Source of the DNA: Falsirhodobacter algicola
GTDB lineage: Bacteria; Pseudomonadota; Alphaproteobacteria; Rhodobacterales; Rhodobacteraceae
Assembly: GCF_018279165.1 (NCBI RefSeq)
Contig: NZ_CP047289.1
Span: 620,001 to 684,000 of the forward strand
DNA: 64,000 nucleotides
Direction of reading: 5' to 3'
The position numbers and the translations under genes were made by a program. Below the pieces are notes generated by a model that worked only from the letters and a program-made list of their open reading frames with translations, did not search any database and had not been told where the DNA came from. The first letter of the stretch is position 1; every line of letters begins with the position of its first letter. Positions 23,651 through 34,158 of the stretch are shown here, in pieces.

Positions 23651-25416
23651 GCCTGATCCTTGAATTGCAGACGATAAAGTTCGGCATAAAGGCCGCCGCG
23701 CGCCAGAAGCTCGTCATGGGTGCCCTGATCGACGACACGGCCCTGATCCATGACGACGATGCTGTCGGCCTCGCGGATGGTGGACAGGCGGTGCGCAATG
23801 ACGAGCATCGTCCGTTCCAGGCTTTGATGGGCGAGGGCGGTGGCGACCAGCGCCTCGGATTGCGCATCGAGGGCCGAGGTCGCCTCGTCCATCAGCAGCA
23901 CTGGCGCATCGGAAATCAGCGCGCGGGCAATCGCGACGCGCTGCCGCTGCCCCCCCGACAGGGCCGAGCCGCGCGGCCCGGCCGGGCTGTCCGGCCCCTT
24001 CGGCAGGTTCTGCACGAACTCGGTGACATGGGCGGCTTGCAGCGCGTCGGTCAGACGCTCTTCGGGCACGTTGCGGCCAAGGACGATGTTCTCGCGGATC
24101 GTCTCGTCGAACAGGGCGCTGTCCTGCGAGACGACGGCGAATTGCGACCGCAGATCCTCCAGCGCGAACTGACCGATATCCGTGCCGTCCATCAGGATCT
24201 GGCCGCCCGACGGCTGCGCAAGGCCCGTCAGCAGGTGAAACACGGTGCTCTTGCCCGCGCCCGACGCACCGACCAGCGCCGTCATCTTGCCCGCGCGGGC
24301 GGTGAAGCTGGTGCCGTTCAGCACCGGCAGATCGGAATAAGCAAAGTGCACATCCCGGAGTTCGATCTGCGGCGGGGTACGCGCGGGTACGGCACTCGCC
24401 ACGGGGCGCGGGCTCGGTTGCATGTCGAACAGGCGGAAGATGCGCGTCAGGCTTGCCGCAGCGACCTGCCACGAACCCGACATGTCGCCAAGGCGGCGCA
24501 TCGGTTGGAAGGTCAGCGCCATCGCGGTGAAGAAGGACATGAACTCTCCCACCGTCCGTTCGCCTGCGATGATCTCGCGGCCCGCCAGCATCAGCACGGT
24601 GAAGAAACCAAGGCCGGTGATCAGATCCACCAAGGCCGGAATGGCGGCACGGCCGGTCGCCGTCTTGACGCCGTTGCGGACCAGACGACCCACGATCGCG
24701 CGGAAACGCCCGATCTGATAGGCTTCGAGTCGGTTCAGCTTGATGGCCTGAATGCCGTGGAAAATCTCGTCGAGGCGGGTCGCCCGAAGGCCGGATTGCG
24801 CCCGCGTCTGGTGCACCTTGCGGCGGATGTAGCGCTGCACGGCGATCGCCGGCAGGATCAGCAGCGGCGCACCGATCAGCGCGGCTAGCGTCCAGTGCAC
24901 ATCGATCGACAGCGCGACGATGAAGAGACCGATGAGCGAGATCGTGTCGCGCCCGACGCCCGTGATCACCATGGACCACACGCCCTGCACGGCGGCGGTG
25001 TCGCCCTGCACCCGCTCGATCAACTGACCGGGGGAGTTCACTTGGAAGAAATCCTGATCCAGCGTCAGGACATGGCTCAGCATATCCGTCTGCATCGCGG
25101 TGGAGCTGAGCTGCGACACCCGTGTCAGGATCACCTTCGACAGCACCGAAGTGGCCGCCCGCAGCGCGAACAGCCCGAGGATGCCGAAGCCGACCCAGAC
25201 CAGCGCGCCTTCGCCGCCGGGGGTGAACACCCGGTCGAACAATGGCTTGATCATCCAGGACAGCGCCCCGAGGGTCGAGCCCTCCAGCACCATCAGCAGG
25301 AATGCGATCGCCATCTTGCCCTTGTGGCGGCTGAGATACCCGCGCCACAGACGCCCGAACAGGCGGTGCGAGGCGTACCGGCGGTCGTGCGTGTCGTTCA
25401 ACGTGTCGATGGACAA
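23647..25416 (-). CDS. MsbA-like ABC exporter (fused permease-ATPase)
   Basis: 589 residues from a TTG at 25416 that follows GGAGAGGG; no good ATG exists until well inside the first membrane region. Six transmembrane helices span about 35-310. The ATPase has Walker A GASGAGKSTVFHLL (about 392), the Q-loop SQDSALFDETIRENI, signature LSGGQRQRVAIARAL (about 492), Walker B PVLLMDEATSALD and H-loop IAHRLSTI. It resembles lipid/drug exporters of the MsbA group. It is divergent from the glyoxylate aminotransferase gene and coupled to ygfZ. Confidence 0.88.
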   Translation of the reverse strand: MSIDTLNDTHDRRYASHRLFGRLWRGYLSRHKGKMAIAFLLMVLEGSTLGALSWMIKPLFDRVFTPGGEGALVWVGFGILGLFALRAATSVLSKVILTRVSQLSSTAMQTDMLSHVLTLDQDFFQVNSPGQLIERVQGDTAAVQGVWSMVITGVGRDTISLIGLFIVALSIDVHWTLAALIGAPLLILPAIAVQRYIRRKVHQTRAQSGLRATRLDEIFHGIQAIKLNRLEAYQIGRFRAIVGRLVRNGVKTATGRAAIPALVDLITGLGFFTVLMLAGREIIAGERTVGEFMSFFTAMALTFQPMRRLGDMSGSWQVAAASLTRIFRLFDMQPSPRPVASAVPARTPPQIELRDVHFAYSDLPVLNGTSFTARAGKMTALVGASGAGKSTVFHLLTGLAQPSGGQILMDGTDIGQFALEDLRSQFAVVSQDSALFDETIRENIVLGRNVPEERLTDALQAAHVTEFVQNLPKGPDSPAGPRGSALSGGQRQRVAIARALISDAPVLLMDEATSALDAQSEALVATALAHQSLERTMLVIAHRLSTIREADSIVVMDQGRVVDQGTHDELLARGGLYAELYRLQFKDQA

Positions 25417-25530
25417 GGAACCCTCTCCGTCTTGGGACTTGGGTCTAGCCCGCGGCGATGGCCGAGGCAAGCGCCGCCATTGACGCACGGATGCCGGGAC
25501 CGTAGCCATCGTGTATCACAGGAGTATCCC

Positions 25531-26727
25531 ATGAGTCTTGCCAACGGTCGCCATTATCTTGCCATCCCCGGGCCTTCGGTCATGCCGGATCGTGTCCTGA
25601 ACGCCATGCACCGCGCCGCGCCCAACATCTACGAAGGCGCGCTGCACGACATGGTGGACGGGATCGTGCCGGACCTGAAGCAGGTCGCCCGGACGGCGCA
25701 GCATGTGGCGATCTATATCGGCAACGGCCATTCGGCGTGGGAAGCGGCGATCGCGAACATGTTCTCACGCGGGGACAAGGCGCTGGTTTGCGTGACGGGG
25801 CATTTCGGCTTGGGTTGGGCGAATGCGGCGCGGCAGATGGGCGTGGATGTGCAGGTCCTCGATTTCGGGCGGAACAGCCCGGTCGATCCGGCCCGCGTCG
25901 AAGCGGCGCTGCGCGCCGATCTCGCCATCCGCGCCGTTCTGGTGACCCATGTGGATACGGCGACGACGGTGCTGAACGATGTCGCGGCGGTGCGGGGGGC
26001 GATCGACGCCGCAGGCTCGGACGCGCTGCTGGCTGTGGATTGCATTGCTTCCTTGGGCTGCGACCGGTTCGAGATGGACGCTTGGGGCGTCGACATCACT
26101 GTGGCCGCCAGCCAGAAGGGCCTGATGGTCCCGCCGGGGCTGAGCTTCGTGTGGTTCTCGGAAAAGGCGCGCGAACGGGCCATGACATCCAATCTGCGCA
26201 CGCCGATGTGGGACTGGACCTACCGGATGGCGCCCCGCATGTTCCACGAACGCTTTGGCGGCACGGCCCCCACGCATCACCTCTTTGCGCTGCGCGAATC
26301 GCTCGACATGATCGCCGAAGAGGGGATGGAGGCCATCTGGGCCCGCCACGACACGCTGGCCCGGTCGGTCTGGGCCGCCTTCGATGCATGGAGCGTGGGG
26401 CATGACCATATCGGCCTGAACGTCACCGATCCCGCCCATCGCGGCCGCGCGGTCACGGCGGTGCGGTTCGGCGCGCCCCATGGTACGGCGATCCGCCGCT
26501 GGACCGAGCAGAAGGCCGGTGTCACCCTTGGGATCGGCCTTGGCATGGCGGACCCGTCCACCCCGGAATATCACGGCTTCATGCGCGTTGCGCATATGGG
26601 GCATGTGAACGCCCATATGACGCTGGGCGCGCTCGCCACGATCGAAGCGGCGATGCATGCGCTGAATATCCCGCACGGCGCGGGCGGGCTGTCGGCAGCG
26701 GCGAAGGTCGTCGGGCAGGGCGCCTAG
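25531..26727 (+). CDS. Serine/alanine-glyoxylate aminotransferase
   Basis: 398 residues of the class V PLP aminotransferases. The lysine that binds PLP is in VAASQKGLMVPPGL (about 202). PGPSVMPDRVLNAM at the N-terminus and HVDTATTVLNDV are typical of the serine-glyoxylate (sgaA) branch, used in the serine cycle and photorespiratory-type glyoxylate disposal. ATG at 25531 follows AGGAG at 25520-25524; the upstream open frame is a shadow of the exporter gene. It is convergent with the amidotransferase gene, overlapping 4 bp. Confidence 0.88.
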   Translation: MSLANGRHYLAIPGPSVMPDRVLNAMHRAAPNIYEGALHDMVDGIVPDLKQVARTAQHVAIYIGNGHSAWEAAIANMFSRGDKALVCVTGHFGLGWANAARQMGVDVQVLDFGRNSPVDPARVEAALRADLAIRAVLVTHVDTATTVLNDVAAVRGAIDAAGSDALLAVDCIASLGCDRFEMDAWGVDITVAASQKGLMVPPGLSFVWFSEKARERAMTSNLRTPMWDWTYRMAPRMFHERFGGTAPTHHLFALRESLDMIAEEGMEAIWARHDTLARSVWAAFDAWSVGHDHIGLNVTDPAHRGRAVTAVRFGAPHGTAIRRWTEQKAGVTLGIGLGMADPSTPEYHGFMRVAHMGHVNAHMTLGALATIEAAMHALNIPHGAGGLSAAAKVVGQGA

Positions 26728-27497
26728 GCGCTTTTGCGCAGACCGCGGCGCGCAGCGGACCAGTTGCGCGCCGCCTCGCCGAAGGCAGCGAAGAGCGGGC
26801 GGGATACCGGATCCATCGCCGCATTCCATTCGGGATGCCATTGCACCGACAGCGTGAAGCCCGGCGCACCGGCGATATAGAGCGCCTCGGGCGTTCCGTC
26901 CGGGGCGTGACCGTCTACGACGATACGCTCCCCCGGCACCTTGATGCCCTGACCGTGCAACGTGTTCGTCATCACCTCGGGGGTGCCCATCAGGCGATGG
27001 AACGGGCCGCCTTCGGTGAAGGTCACCTTGTGGCGCAGGGCGAACTTCTCCTCCATCGTGCCGTTCGGGGGCATGCGGTGGTTCATCCGGCCCGGAAGCT
27101 CGCGGATCTCGGGGTAGAGGGTGCCGCCCATCGCGACGTTCACCTCTTGGAACCCGCGGCAGATGCCGAAGACCGGCTGACCACGCTCGACGCAGGCCCG
27201 CACCAGCGGCAACGTCACCGCATCGCGGTGCCGATCGAAGCTGCCATGGGCCGGGGTCTCCGCCTCGCCGTATTCTTCGGGATGGACGTTCGGACGGCCC
27301 CCCGTGAGCAGGAAGCCATCGCAGAGTTCCAGCAGTTCGTTCGTGGAGACGAGCCGCGGATCGGCGGGAATGATGATGGGCAGACATCCGGCCGCTTGCG
27401 CGACGGCCTCGGTCGTCAGGCGTCCGCTGACATGCGCGTTGAAGCCTTCTTGCAGGGACTGGTTGTTGCCGATGATGCCGATGACGGGTCGTTGCAT
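26724..27497 (-). CDS. Gamma-glutamyl-gamma-aminobutyrate hydrolase family protein
   Basis: 257 residues, class I glutamine-amidotransferase fold of the PuuD type. Nucleophile Cys is in VFGICRGFQEVNV (about 107), and the His-Glu of the triad in SVQWHPEWN. TGGRPNVHPEEYGE is the family loop. PuuD releases GABA in putrescine breakdown; other members act on different gamma-glutamyl amides. ATG at 27497 follows GAGGA; a GTG 6 codons earlier is weaker. A dyad sits in its promoter (27527-27544). Confidence 0.85.
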   Translation of the reverse strand: MQRPVIGIIGNNQSLQEGFNAHVSGRLTTEAVAQAAGCLPIIIPADPRLVSTNELLELCDGFLLTGGRPNVHPEEYGEAETPAHGSFDRHRDAVTLPLVRACVERGQPVFGICRGFQEVNVAMGGTLYPEIRELPGRMNHRMPPNGTMEEKFALRHKVTFTEGGPFHRLMGTPEVMTNTLHGQGIKVPGERIVVDGHAPDGTPEALYIAGAPGFTLSVQWHPEWNAAMDPVSRPLFAAFGEAARNWSAARRGLRKSA

Positions 27498-27519
27498 GAC
27501 GTTCCTCTGTGTCACGCGG

Positions 27520-27548
27520 AGTATAGGAACGGCGCGGGCCGTTCAAAA
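27520..27548 (-). promoter_or_regulatory. Candidate promoter with operator-like palindrome for the amidotransferase gene
   Basis: On the minus strand, TATACT (27520-27525) is a good -10. A weak TTTTGA -35 lies 17 bases upstream. Between them is the perfect dyad GAACGGC-GCGG-GCCGTTC (27527-27544). A repressor bound there would block RNA polymerase. The regulator is not in the window. Confidence 0.5.
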
Positions 27549-27575
27549 GACGAAATCGTGACCCGGAGGGGGATC

Positions 27576-27607
27576 GGCAGGGCCGGAATGGCGGCCCTGC
27601 CTTTTTT
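27576..27607 (+). terminator. Intrinsic terminator read on the plus strand
   Basis: GGCAGGGCCG / CGGCCCTGCC perfect 10-bp stem, 6-base loop, followed by TTTTTT. No plus-strand gene lies immediately upstream; the nearest ends at 26727. On the minus strand, after the L,D-transpeptidase gene, the hairpin has no U-tract. Confidence 0.8.
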
Positions 27608-27608
27608 A

Positions 27609-28622
27609 TCAGCGCGCGGGGTCGGTGAAGACCTCGGTTTCCGGCGCGTCCTCGGTCTCGGCCGGGGCCTCTGCCTCGGGGGCCGGGGTCACGACGGGGG
27701 CGGATTCGGGCGCCGCATCCTCGGCCGGGGCGACATCGGGCAGCGTACCTTCGTCGGGTGCGGCCTCATCGGCGGGGGGATTGGTTTCCAGCGCCTCGGC
27801 GGTGTCCTCGGCCAGATCGTCCGCGACCTCGTCCTCCGGCTCGGCCTCCAGCGTCGAGGTGGAGACCGTCGCAGGCACGGCGGTCTTCGCGACCGGCTTG
27901 GCCGCGGGCTTCTTCGGCGCGGGCGACGGCGGCGGCAGCGTCAGCTTGGTCGGGATCTCTCCCTCCGAGTTCAGCACGATCACCTTGGTACCGTCCGGAA
28001 CGCGTTCGTAGAGGTCGATGACATCCTGCTGGATCATGCGGAAGCAGCCCGAGGAGGCGCGCTTGCCGATCGTCCGCCATTCGGGCGTGCCGTGGATGCG
28101 GAAGCCGTAATCCTTGCCGTTGATGTAGAGATAGAGCGCGCGCGCCCCGAGCGGGTTCGTCGGACCGCCCGGTTGACCGTCGCGCCATTTCTCGAGGCTC
28201 GGCTGCCGTTCGATCATGGAGGCGGGCGGCGTCCAGGTCGGCCACTGCGCCTTGCGCGCCACGACCGACGTGCCGGACCAGCCGAAGCCGTCCCGACCGA
28301 CCGAGATGCCGTAACGGATCGCCTTGCCTTCGGGCTGCACGAGATAGAGGACCGCATGCACCGGATCGACGATGATCGTGCCGGGCGCTTCCTCCGTTTC
28401 GTAGGAGACGATCTGACGACGATAGGCGACGGGGATCTCATCCTCCGGCACGGCGGGAACGTCGAATTTCCCGGCCGACCGGGCCGCATAGGCGTTTTCG
28501 AAGAACTGCGGCTCTTGGACCGGAGCCGCCTGTTCCTGCCTGCCCGTGAAATCGTTGATCTGTGCGCATCCGGACAGCACGCCCAGAAGTGCGGTGGCTG
28601 CCAGCATTGCCTTGAGTGTCAT
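27609..28622 (-). CDS. L,D-transpeptidase (YkuD) lipoprotein
   Basis: 337 residues. Signal peptide with lipobox LSGC (Cys 18), so a probable lipoprotein. The YkuD domain spans about 80-235: IVDPVHAVLYLVQPEGKAIR at its start and the active site HGTPEWRTIGKRASSGCFRM, where His and the Ser-Ser-Gly-Cys nucleophile are intact. It would form 3-3 peptidoglycan cross-links or attach proteins to the wall. The last 100 residues are a Pro/Ala/Glu-rich low-complexity tail, probably a flexible spacer. Start at 28622; it follows tyrS with a hairpin between. Confidence 0.9.
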   Translation of the reverse strand: MTLKAMLAATALLGVLSGCAQINDFTGRQEQAAPVQEPQFFENAYAARSAGKFDVPAVPEDEIPVAYRRQIVSYETEEAPGTIIVDPVHAVLYLVQPEGKAIRYGISVGRDGFGWSGTSVVARKAQWPTWTPPASMIERQPSLEKWRDGQPGGPTNPLGARALYLYINGKDYGFRIHGTPEWRTIGKRASSGCFRMIQQDVIDLYERVPDGTKVIVLNSEGEIPTKLTLPPPSPAPKKPAAKPVAKTAVPATVSTSTLEAEPEDEVADDLAEDTAEALETNPPADEAAPDEGTLPDVAPAEDAAPESAPVVTPAPEAEAPAETEDAPETEVFTDPAR

Positions 28623-28671
28623 GATCCGTGCCCGTATTCGTGTGTTCAGGTCCAATCTAATGCGGTTGACG

Positions 28672-28691
28672 TCCGGGGCCACACCCCCGGA
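28672..28691 (-). terminator. Hairpin after tyrS
   Basis: TCCGGGG-CCACAC-CCCCGGA, a perfect 7-bp stem directly after the tyrS stop, without a U-tract. It separates tyrS from the L,D-transpeptidase gene on the same strand. Confidence 0.45.
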
Positions 28692-28692
28692 T

Positions 28693-29943
28693 TCAGCCCA
28701 GCCGCACCAGACGATGTTTCTTCTTGCCGATGGACACCTTCAGTTCTGCGCCGATCACCTCGCAGGTGACAAGCGCATTGGCATCCTCGACCGCGTCGTT
28801 GTTGAAGCGCAGGCCATTCTCGGCCACGAGGCGTTTGGCCTCCTTGCCCGACGCCACCAGCCCAGCCTCCACGAGGAACTTCACCACCGACAGCCCGTCG
28901 CCGACCGTATCGGCGGGCAGGGTCACGACCTCCAGTTCCTGACCGACGCCGCCCTGTTCGAAGACGGCGCGGGCGGTCGCCTCGGCGGCCTCGGCCGCGG
29001 CGCGTCCGTGCAGCAGCGTCGTCACCTCGTTGGCGAGGATGACCTTCGCGCCGTTGATCTCGGAGCCTTGCAGCGCGCCCAGACGGTCGCATTCCTCCAC
29101 CGGCAGTTCGGTGTAGAGCTTCAGGAAACGGCCCACGTCGGCATCGGTCGAGTTGCGCCAGAACTGCCAGAAATCGTAGGGCGAAAGCATGTCCCCATCG
29201 AGCCAGATCGCCCCATTCGCGGACTTGCCCATCTTCTTGCCGTCCGACGTGGCCAGCAGCGGCGATGTCAGCCCGAACAGCTGCTGATCGGCGACGCGGC
29301 GCGTCAGATCGATGCCGTTGATGATGTTGCCCCACTGATCCGACCCGCCCATCTGAAGCGCGCAGCCATAGCGGCGGTTCAGCTCGAGGAAGTCGTAGGC
29401 CTGAAGGATCATGTAGTTGAATTCGAGGAAGGACAGGCTCTGTTCCCGGTCGAGGCGGGATTTCACGCTCTCGAAGGACAGCATCCGGTTCACCGAGAAA
29501 TGCCGCCCGATGTCGCGCAGGAATTCGAGGTAATTCAGGTTGTCCAGCCATTCGGCGTTGTTCAGCATCAGCGCGTCCTGCGCCCCGTCGCCGTAGGACA
29601 AGTAGCGCGCAAAGACGCGGCCCATGCCGGAGATGTTCTCGTTGATCTTCTCGGCGGTCAGCAGCGGACGTTCGTCGGCGCGGAACGAGGGGTCGCCCAC
29701 CTTCGTCGTGCCGCCGCCCATCAGCGTGATCGGCCGGTGCCCGGTCTTTTGCAGCCAGCGCAGCATCATGATGTTCAGAAGATGCCCGACATGCAGCGAT
29801 GCCGCCGTCGCATCATAGCCGATATAGGCCGAAACCGTGCCATTGCGCAGCGCATCATCAAGCCCCTGCATGTCCGTGCAATCGGCCAGATAACCGCGCG
29901 CCATCATCACGTTCAGAAAGTCCGATTTGGGATGATAGGTCAT
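28693..29943 (-). CDS. tyrS: Tyrosyl-tRNA synthetase
   Basis: 416 residues, class I synthetase. HIGH-type motif [11 protein letters not shown] (about 52) and KMSKS-type motif [13 protein letters not shown] (about 235) are present. The tyrosine/tRNA S4-like domain ends the protein (AEAGL...[14 protein letters not shown]...[13 protein letters not shown]). Normal length. Divergent from anmK with 62 bp between starts. Confidence 0.96.
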   Translation of the reverse strand: MTYHPKSDFLNVMMARGYLADCTDMQGLDDALRNGTVSAYIGYDATAASLHVGHLLNIMMLRWLQKTGHRPITLMGGGTTKVGDPSFRADERPLLTAEKINENISGMGRVFARYLSYGDGAQDALMLNNAEWLDNLNYLEFLRDIGRHFSVNRMLSFESVKSRLDREQSLSFLEFNYMILQAYDFLELNRRYGCALQMGGSDQWGNIINGIDLTRRVADQQLFGLTSPLLATSDGKKMGKSANGAIWLDGDMLSPYDFWQFWRNSTDADVGRFLKLYTELPVEECDRLGALQGSEINGAKVILANEVTTLLHGRAAAEAAEATARAVFEQGGVGQELEVVTLPADTVGDGLSVVKFLVEAGLVASGKEAKRLVAENGLRFNNDAVEDANALVTCEVIGAELKVSIGKKKHRLVRLG

Positions 29944-30005
29944 GGTTGTTCTCGTGCGTTATATCGTGCAGGGCTGAGCTATAGCGGCAGGCGGGAGAAT
30001 TGGCC

Positions 30006-31082
30006 ATGTTGAAATGGGCGCTCGGGACGATGTCCGGAACCTCTCTCGACGGGGTGGATGCCGCGATGGTGCTGACCGACGGGGAGCGGATCGCAGAGTT
30101 CGGCGAGAGCCGTTACCGCCCTTATTCCGCGGCGGAGCGGGAGGTGCTGCGCGCCGCCCTCGGCCAATGGGACGGCCCGGCGGTGGAGGCTGCGGCCCGC
30201 GTGACCGAGGATGCCCATGCCGAACTTCTGGCGGGCTTTCGCGGGGCGGATCTGATCGGATTTCACGGGCAGACGCTGGCGCATGATCCGGGCGGGCGCG
30301 GCACGCTTCAGGCCGGCTCGGGGGAGCGTCTGGCCCGGCTGCTGGGTGTGCCGGTGGCATGGGATTTCCGGACCGAGGATGTCCGCCTCGGCGGGCAAGG
30401 CGCCCCGCTGGCACCGTTCTTTCATTTCGCCGCCGCCCGCTGGACGCAGGAGACGCGGCCCGTCGCCTTCCTGAACCTCGGCGGGGTCGGCAATCTGACA
30501 TGGCTCGATCCCCGGTATCCGGGGCCGGAGGCAGCGGGCGCGCTGCTCGCCTTCGATACCGGACCTGCGAATGCGCCGGTGAACGATCTGATGGCCGCGC
30601 GGCTTGGGCGCGTTCAGGATGACGAGGGCGCATTGGCGGCGATGGGCCGTGTCGACGAGGGCGTGATCGACATGGTTCTGCGGCAGGATTTCTTCGCAAG
30701 AACGCCGCCGAAGTCATTGGACCGGAATGATTTCCACTCGGTTCTCGGGTTGGTGGATCATCTGAGCGATGCGGATGCCTGCGCCACGCTGACGGCGCTG
30801 ATCGCCGCCACGGTGGCGGCCGGAATGACCCACACGCCGGAGCCGGTGGAGCGGCTTTTGGTGACGGGTGGCGGGCGGCATAACGGGACGCTGATGCGGA
30901 TGCTGGCCGACAGGACCGCGCTGGAGGTGCGCCCGGTGGAGCATGTGGGCCTCGATGGCGACATGCTGGAGGCGCAGGCCTTCGCCTATTTGGCCGTCCG
31001 TGTGGCGCGGGGGCTGGCGCTGTCCTCGCCGATGACGACGGGGGTACCCCATCCGGCGCCGGGCGGGCGGATCAGCGGGTGA
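30006..31082 (+). CDS. anmK: Anhydro-N-acetylmuramic acid kinase
   Basis: 358 residues. Phosphorylates 1,6-anhydro-MurNAc during peptidoglycan recycling. [18 protein letters not shown] is the N-terminal phosphate-binding signature, followed by [37 protein letters not shown] and [18 protein letters not shown] at 30006 is chosen because GGGAG lies 8 bases upstream; a TTG at 30000 is weaker. A dyad follows the stop. Confidence 0.94.
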   Translation: MLKWALGTMSGTSLDGVDAAMVLTDGERIAEFGESRYRPYSAAEREVLRAALGQWDGPAVEAAARVTEDAHAELLAGFRGADLIGFHGQTLAHDPGGRGTLQAGSGERLARLLGVPVAWDFRTEDVRLGGQGAPLAPFFHFAAARWTQETRPVAFLNLGGVGNLTWLDPRYPGPEAAGALLAFDTGPANAPVNDLMAARLGRVQDDEGALAAMGRVDEGVIDMVLRQDFFARTPPKSLDRNDFHSVLGLVDHLSDADACATLTALIAATVAAGMTHTPEPVERLLVTGGGRHNGTLMRMLADRTALEVRPVEHVGLDGDMLEAQAFAYLAVRVARGLALSSPMTTGVPHPAPGGRISG

Positions 31083-31110
31083 TCGCCCGCGCCCAGTGGC
31101 GCGAGCGATC
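31081..31110. terminator. Shared hairpin between anmK and eno
   Basis: GATCGC-C-CGCGCC, loop CAGT, GGCGCG-A-GCGATC: 12 pairs with one mismatch, starting inside the anmK stop and 9 bp before the eno stop. It has no U-tract on either side but is placed to separate the convergent genes. Confidence 0.5.
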
Positions 31111-31119
31111 GGTCGGGGC

Positions 31120-32430
<1,311 letters not shown>

Positions 32431-32435
32431 CTAAC

Positions 32436-32470
32436 CCGCGCGAAACGCCAAGGAAAGCCTGTTCGCGCGG
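32436..32470 (-). terminator. Hairpin at the end of the Fur-family gene
   Basis: CCGCGCGAA and TTCGCGCGG form a 9-bp perfect stem with a 17-base loop, beginning right after the regulator's stop and ending 39 bp before the eno start. Confidence 0.45.
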
Positions 32471-32884
32471 TTACTTCGACTTCGCCGGCACGCCATAGAG
32501 TTCGAGCCGGTGCCCCTTCAGCCGATAGCCGAGCCGCGCGGCGATGCGTTCCTGAAGTTCCTCGATCTCGGGATCGACGAATTCGATGACCTCGCCGCTG
32601 TGCAGATCGATGAGGTGATCGTGGTGATCGCGCTCGGCATCCTCGTAGCGGGCGCGCCCGTCGCCGAATTCCAGCCGGTCGAGGATACCGGATTCCTCGA
32701 ACAGCTTCACCGTCCGGTATACGGTCGCGAGCGAGATGCGCGCGTCGATCCGCCCCGCGCGCGCGTGCAGTTCCTCCACATCGGGATGATCCTCGGCAGC
32801 GCCGATGACACGCGCGATGGTGCGGCGCTGCTCTGTCATGCGCAGGCCCTTGGCCTCGCAGCGGGCGATGATGTCCTCGGCCAT
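32471..32884 (-). CDS. fur: Fur-family metal-responsive regulator
   Basis: 137 residues. Winged-helix DNA-binding half (GLRMTEQRRTIARVIGA; ISLATVYRTVKLFEESG is the recognition helix) and a C-terminal metal half with ARYEDAERDHHDHLID, keeping His residues of the regulatory site. No CxxC pair is present, so the structural zinc of E. coli Fur is absent. In alphaproteobacteria this branch often senses manganese (Mur) rather than iron. Start at 32884 gives MAEDIIARCEAKG. It has its own promoter (32907-32935) and is divergent from the RsmB-like gene. Confidence 0.88.
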   Translation of the reverse strand: MAEDIIARCEAKGLRMTEQRRTIARVIGAAEDHPDVEELHARAGRIDARISLATVYRTVKLFEESGILDRLEFGDGRARYEDAERDHHDHLIDLHSGEVIEFVDPEIEELQERIAARLGYRLKGHRLELYGVPAKSK

Positions 32885-32906
32885 GAGTGTCCCCTTCTTG
32901 ACGGAC

Positions 32907-32935
32907 GATTTAGGCGAATGTACCGCCCGTTGCAA
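32907..32935 (-). promoter_or_regulatory. Promoter of the Fur-family gene
   Basis: On the minus strand TTGCAA (32930-32935) and TAAATC (32907-32912) are separated by 17 bases, ending 22 bp before the start codon. Confidence 0.5.
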
Positions 32936-32970
32936 AGCGGATTTCCCGGCTCCTGACGGAAGGAACGACC

Positions 32971-34113
32971 ATGACCCCCGCCGCCCGGCTGAGCGCCGCC
33001 ATCGACATCCTCGACCGCTGGCTTGCCGGCACCCCCGCCGAAAAGGCGCTGACGAACTGGGGCCGCGCGAGCCGTTTCGCCGGTTCGGGGGACCGTGCGG
33101 CCGTGCGGGACATCGTGTTCGGCGCGATCCGCTGCCGCCGCAGCTTCGCCGCCCTCGGCGGGGCCGAGACGGGGCGCGGCCTTGTGCTGGGCGGGCTTCG
33201 GGCCTCGGGGCAGGACGTGGACGCGCTCTTCACTGGCATCGGCCATGCGCCTGCGCCCGTCACCGAAGGCACCCGCCCGCCCGAGGGGCTCGAGGCGCTC
33301 GATTGCCCCGAATGGCTGGGCCCGCGGCTGCAATCGGCCCTCGGCTCCGATTTCGCCCCGGTGATGGAGGCGCTGCGCCACCGTGCGCCGGTCTTCTTGC
33401 GCAGCCTTGGGGACCGGGACGCCGCCATCGCCCGATTGGCCGAGGAGGGCATCACCGCGCAGGCCCATCCCCTTGCCAGCACCGCGCTGGAGGTGACGGA
33501 CGGGGCCCGCCGCATCCAGAACTCCGCGGCCTACACGTCCGGCGCGGTGGAGTTGCAGGACGCGGCCTCTCAGGCGCTGGTGGAGGCGCTGCCGCTTGCG
33601 GATGGGCAGCAGGTTCTGGATTTCTGCGCAGGCGGGGGTGGGAAGTCGCTGGCGATGGCGGCGCGCTGCGATCTGCGGCTTTTCGCCCATGACCGCAGCG
33701 CCGAACGGATGCGCGATCTGCCCATCCGCGCCGCGCGGGCCGGTGCCCGGATCACCACGCTGACGACGGCCGAGGCACTTGGCCGCGACTACGACCTCGT
33801 GCTGGCCGATGTGCCATGCTCCGGCTCCGGCAGTTGGCGGCGCGCCCCCGAGGGGAAGTGGCTGCTGACCCCCGAACGTCTGGAGGGGCTGGTGCAGACG
33901 CAGGCCGCGATCCTTGAGCAGATCGCCCCGCTGGTGCGGCCGGGCGGTGTGCTGGCCTATGCCACATGCTCGCTTCTGCGCGAGGAGAATGGGGATCAGA
34001 TCGCTCGTCTTGCCGGCCCGTCATGGCGGACCGAGGCGACGCGCACCTTCTCTCCGCTGGAAGGGGGGGATGGCTTCTTCGTTGCGGTGCTTCGCAAATT
34101 AACTGTGGCTTAA
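32971..34113 (+). CDS. RsmB/NOP-family RNA (cytosine-5) methyltransferase
   Basis: 380 residues. A helical N-terminal NusB-like part precedes a Rossmann methyltransferase domain from about 200: VLDFCAGGGGKSLAMAA (motif I), LVLADVPCSGSGSWRR with the PC motif cysteine (about 278), and LAYATCSLLREENGDQI with the second, catalytic TCS cysteine. These two cysteines define m5C RNA methyltransferases. Probable target is 16S rRNA, but the branch is not certain. AAGGAAC precedes the ATG. The next gene starts 45 bp downstream. Confidence 0.88.
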   Translation: MTPAARLSAAIDILDRWLAGTPAEKALTNWGRASRFAGSGDRAAVRDIVFGAIRCRRSFAALGGAETGRGLVLGGLRASGQDVDALFTGIGHAPAPVTEGTRPPEGLEALDCPEWLGPRLQSALGSDFAPVMEALRHRAPVFLRSLGDRDAAIARLAEEGITAQAHPLASTALEVTDGARRIQNSAAYTSGAVELQDAASQALVEALPLADGQQVLDFCAGGGGKSLAMAARCDLRLFAHDRSAERMRDLPIRAARAGARITTLTTAEALGRDYDLVLADVPCSGSGSWRRAPEGKWLLTPERLEGLVQTQAAILEQIAPLVRPGGVLAYATCSLLREENGDQIARLAGPSWRTEATRTFSPLEGGDGFFVAVLRKLTVA

Positions 34114-34158
34114 CCACGCTGCCGCAGACTGCCCGTGCTGATAATGGACGAGGATGTC

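Noticed and set aside
32805-33692. Plus-strand frame upstream of and overlapping the RsmB-like gene
   Set aside because: Arg/Gly/Ala-rich out-of-frame shadow; the real gene in the neighbouring frame has intact catalytic motifs.
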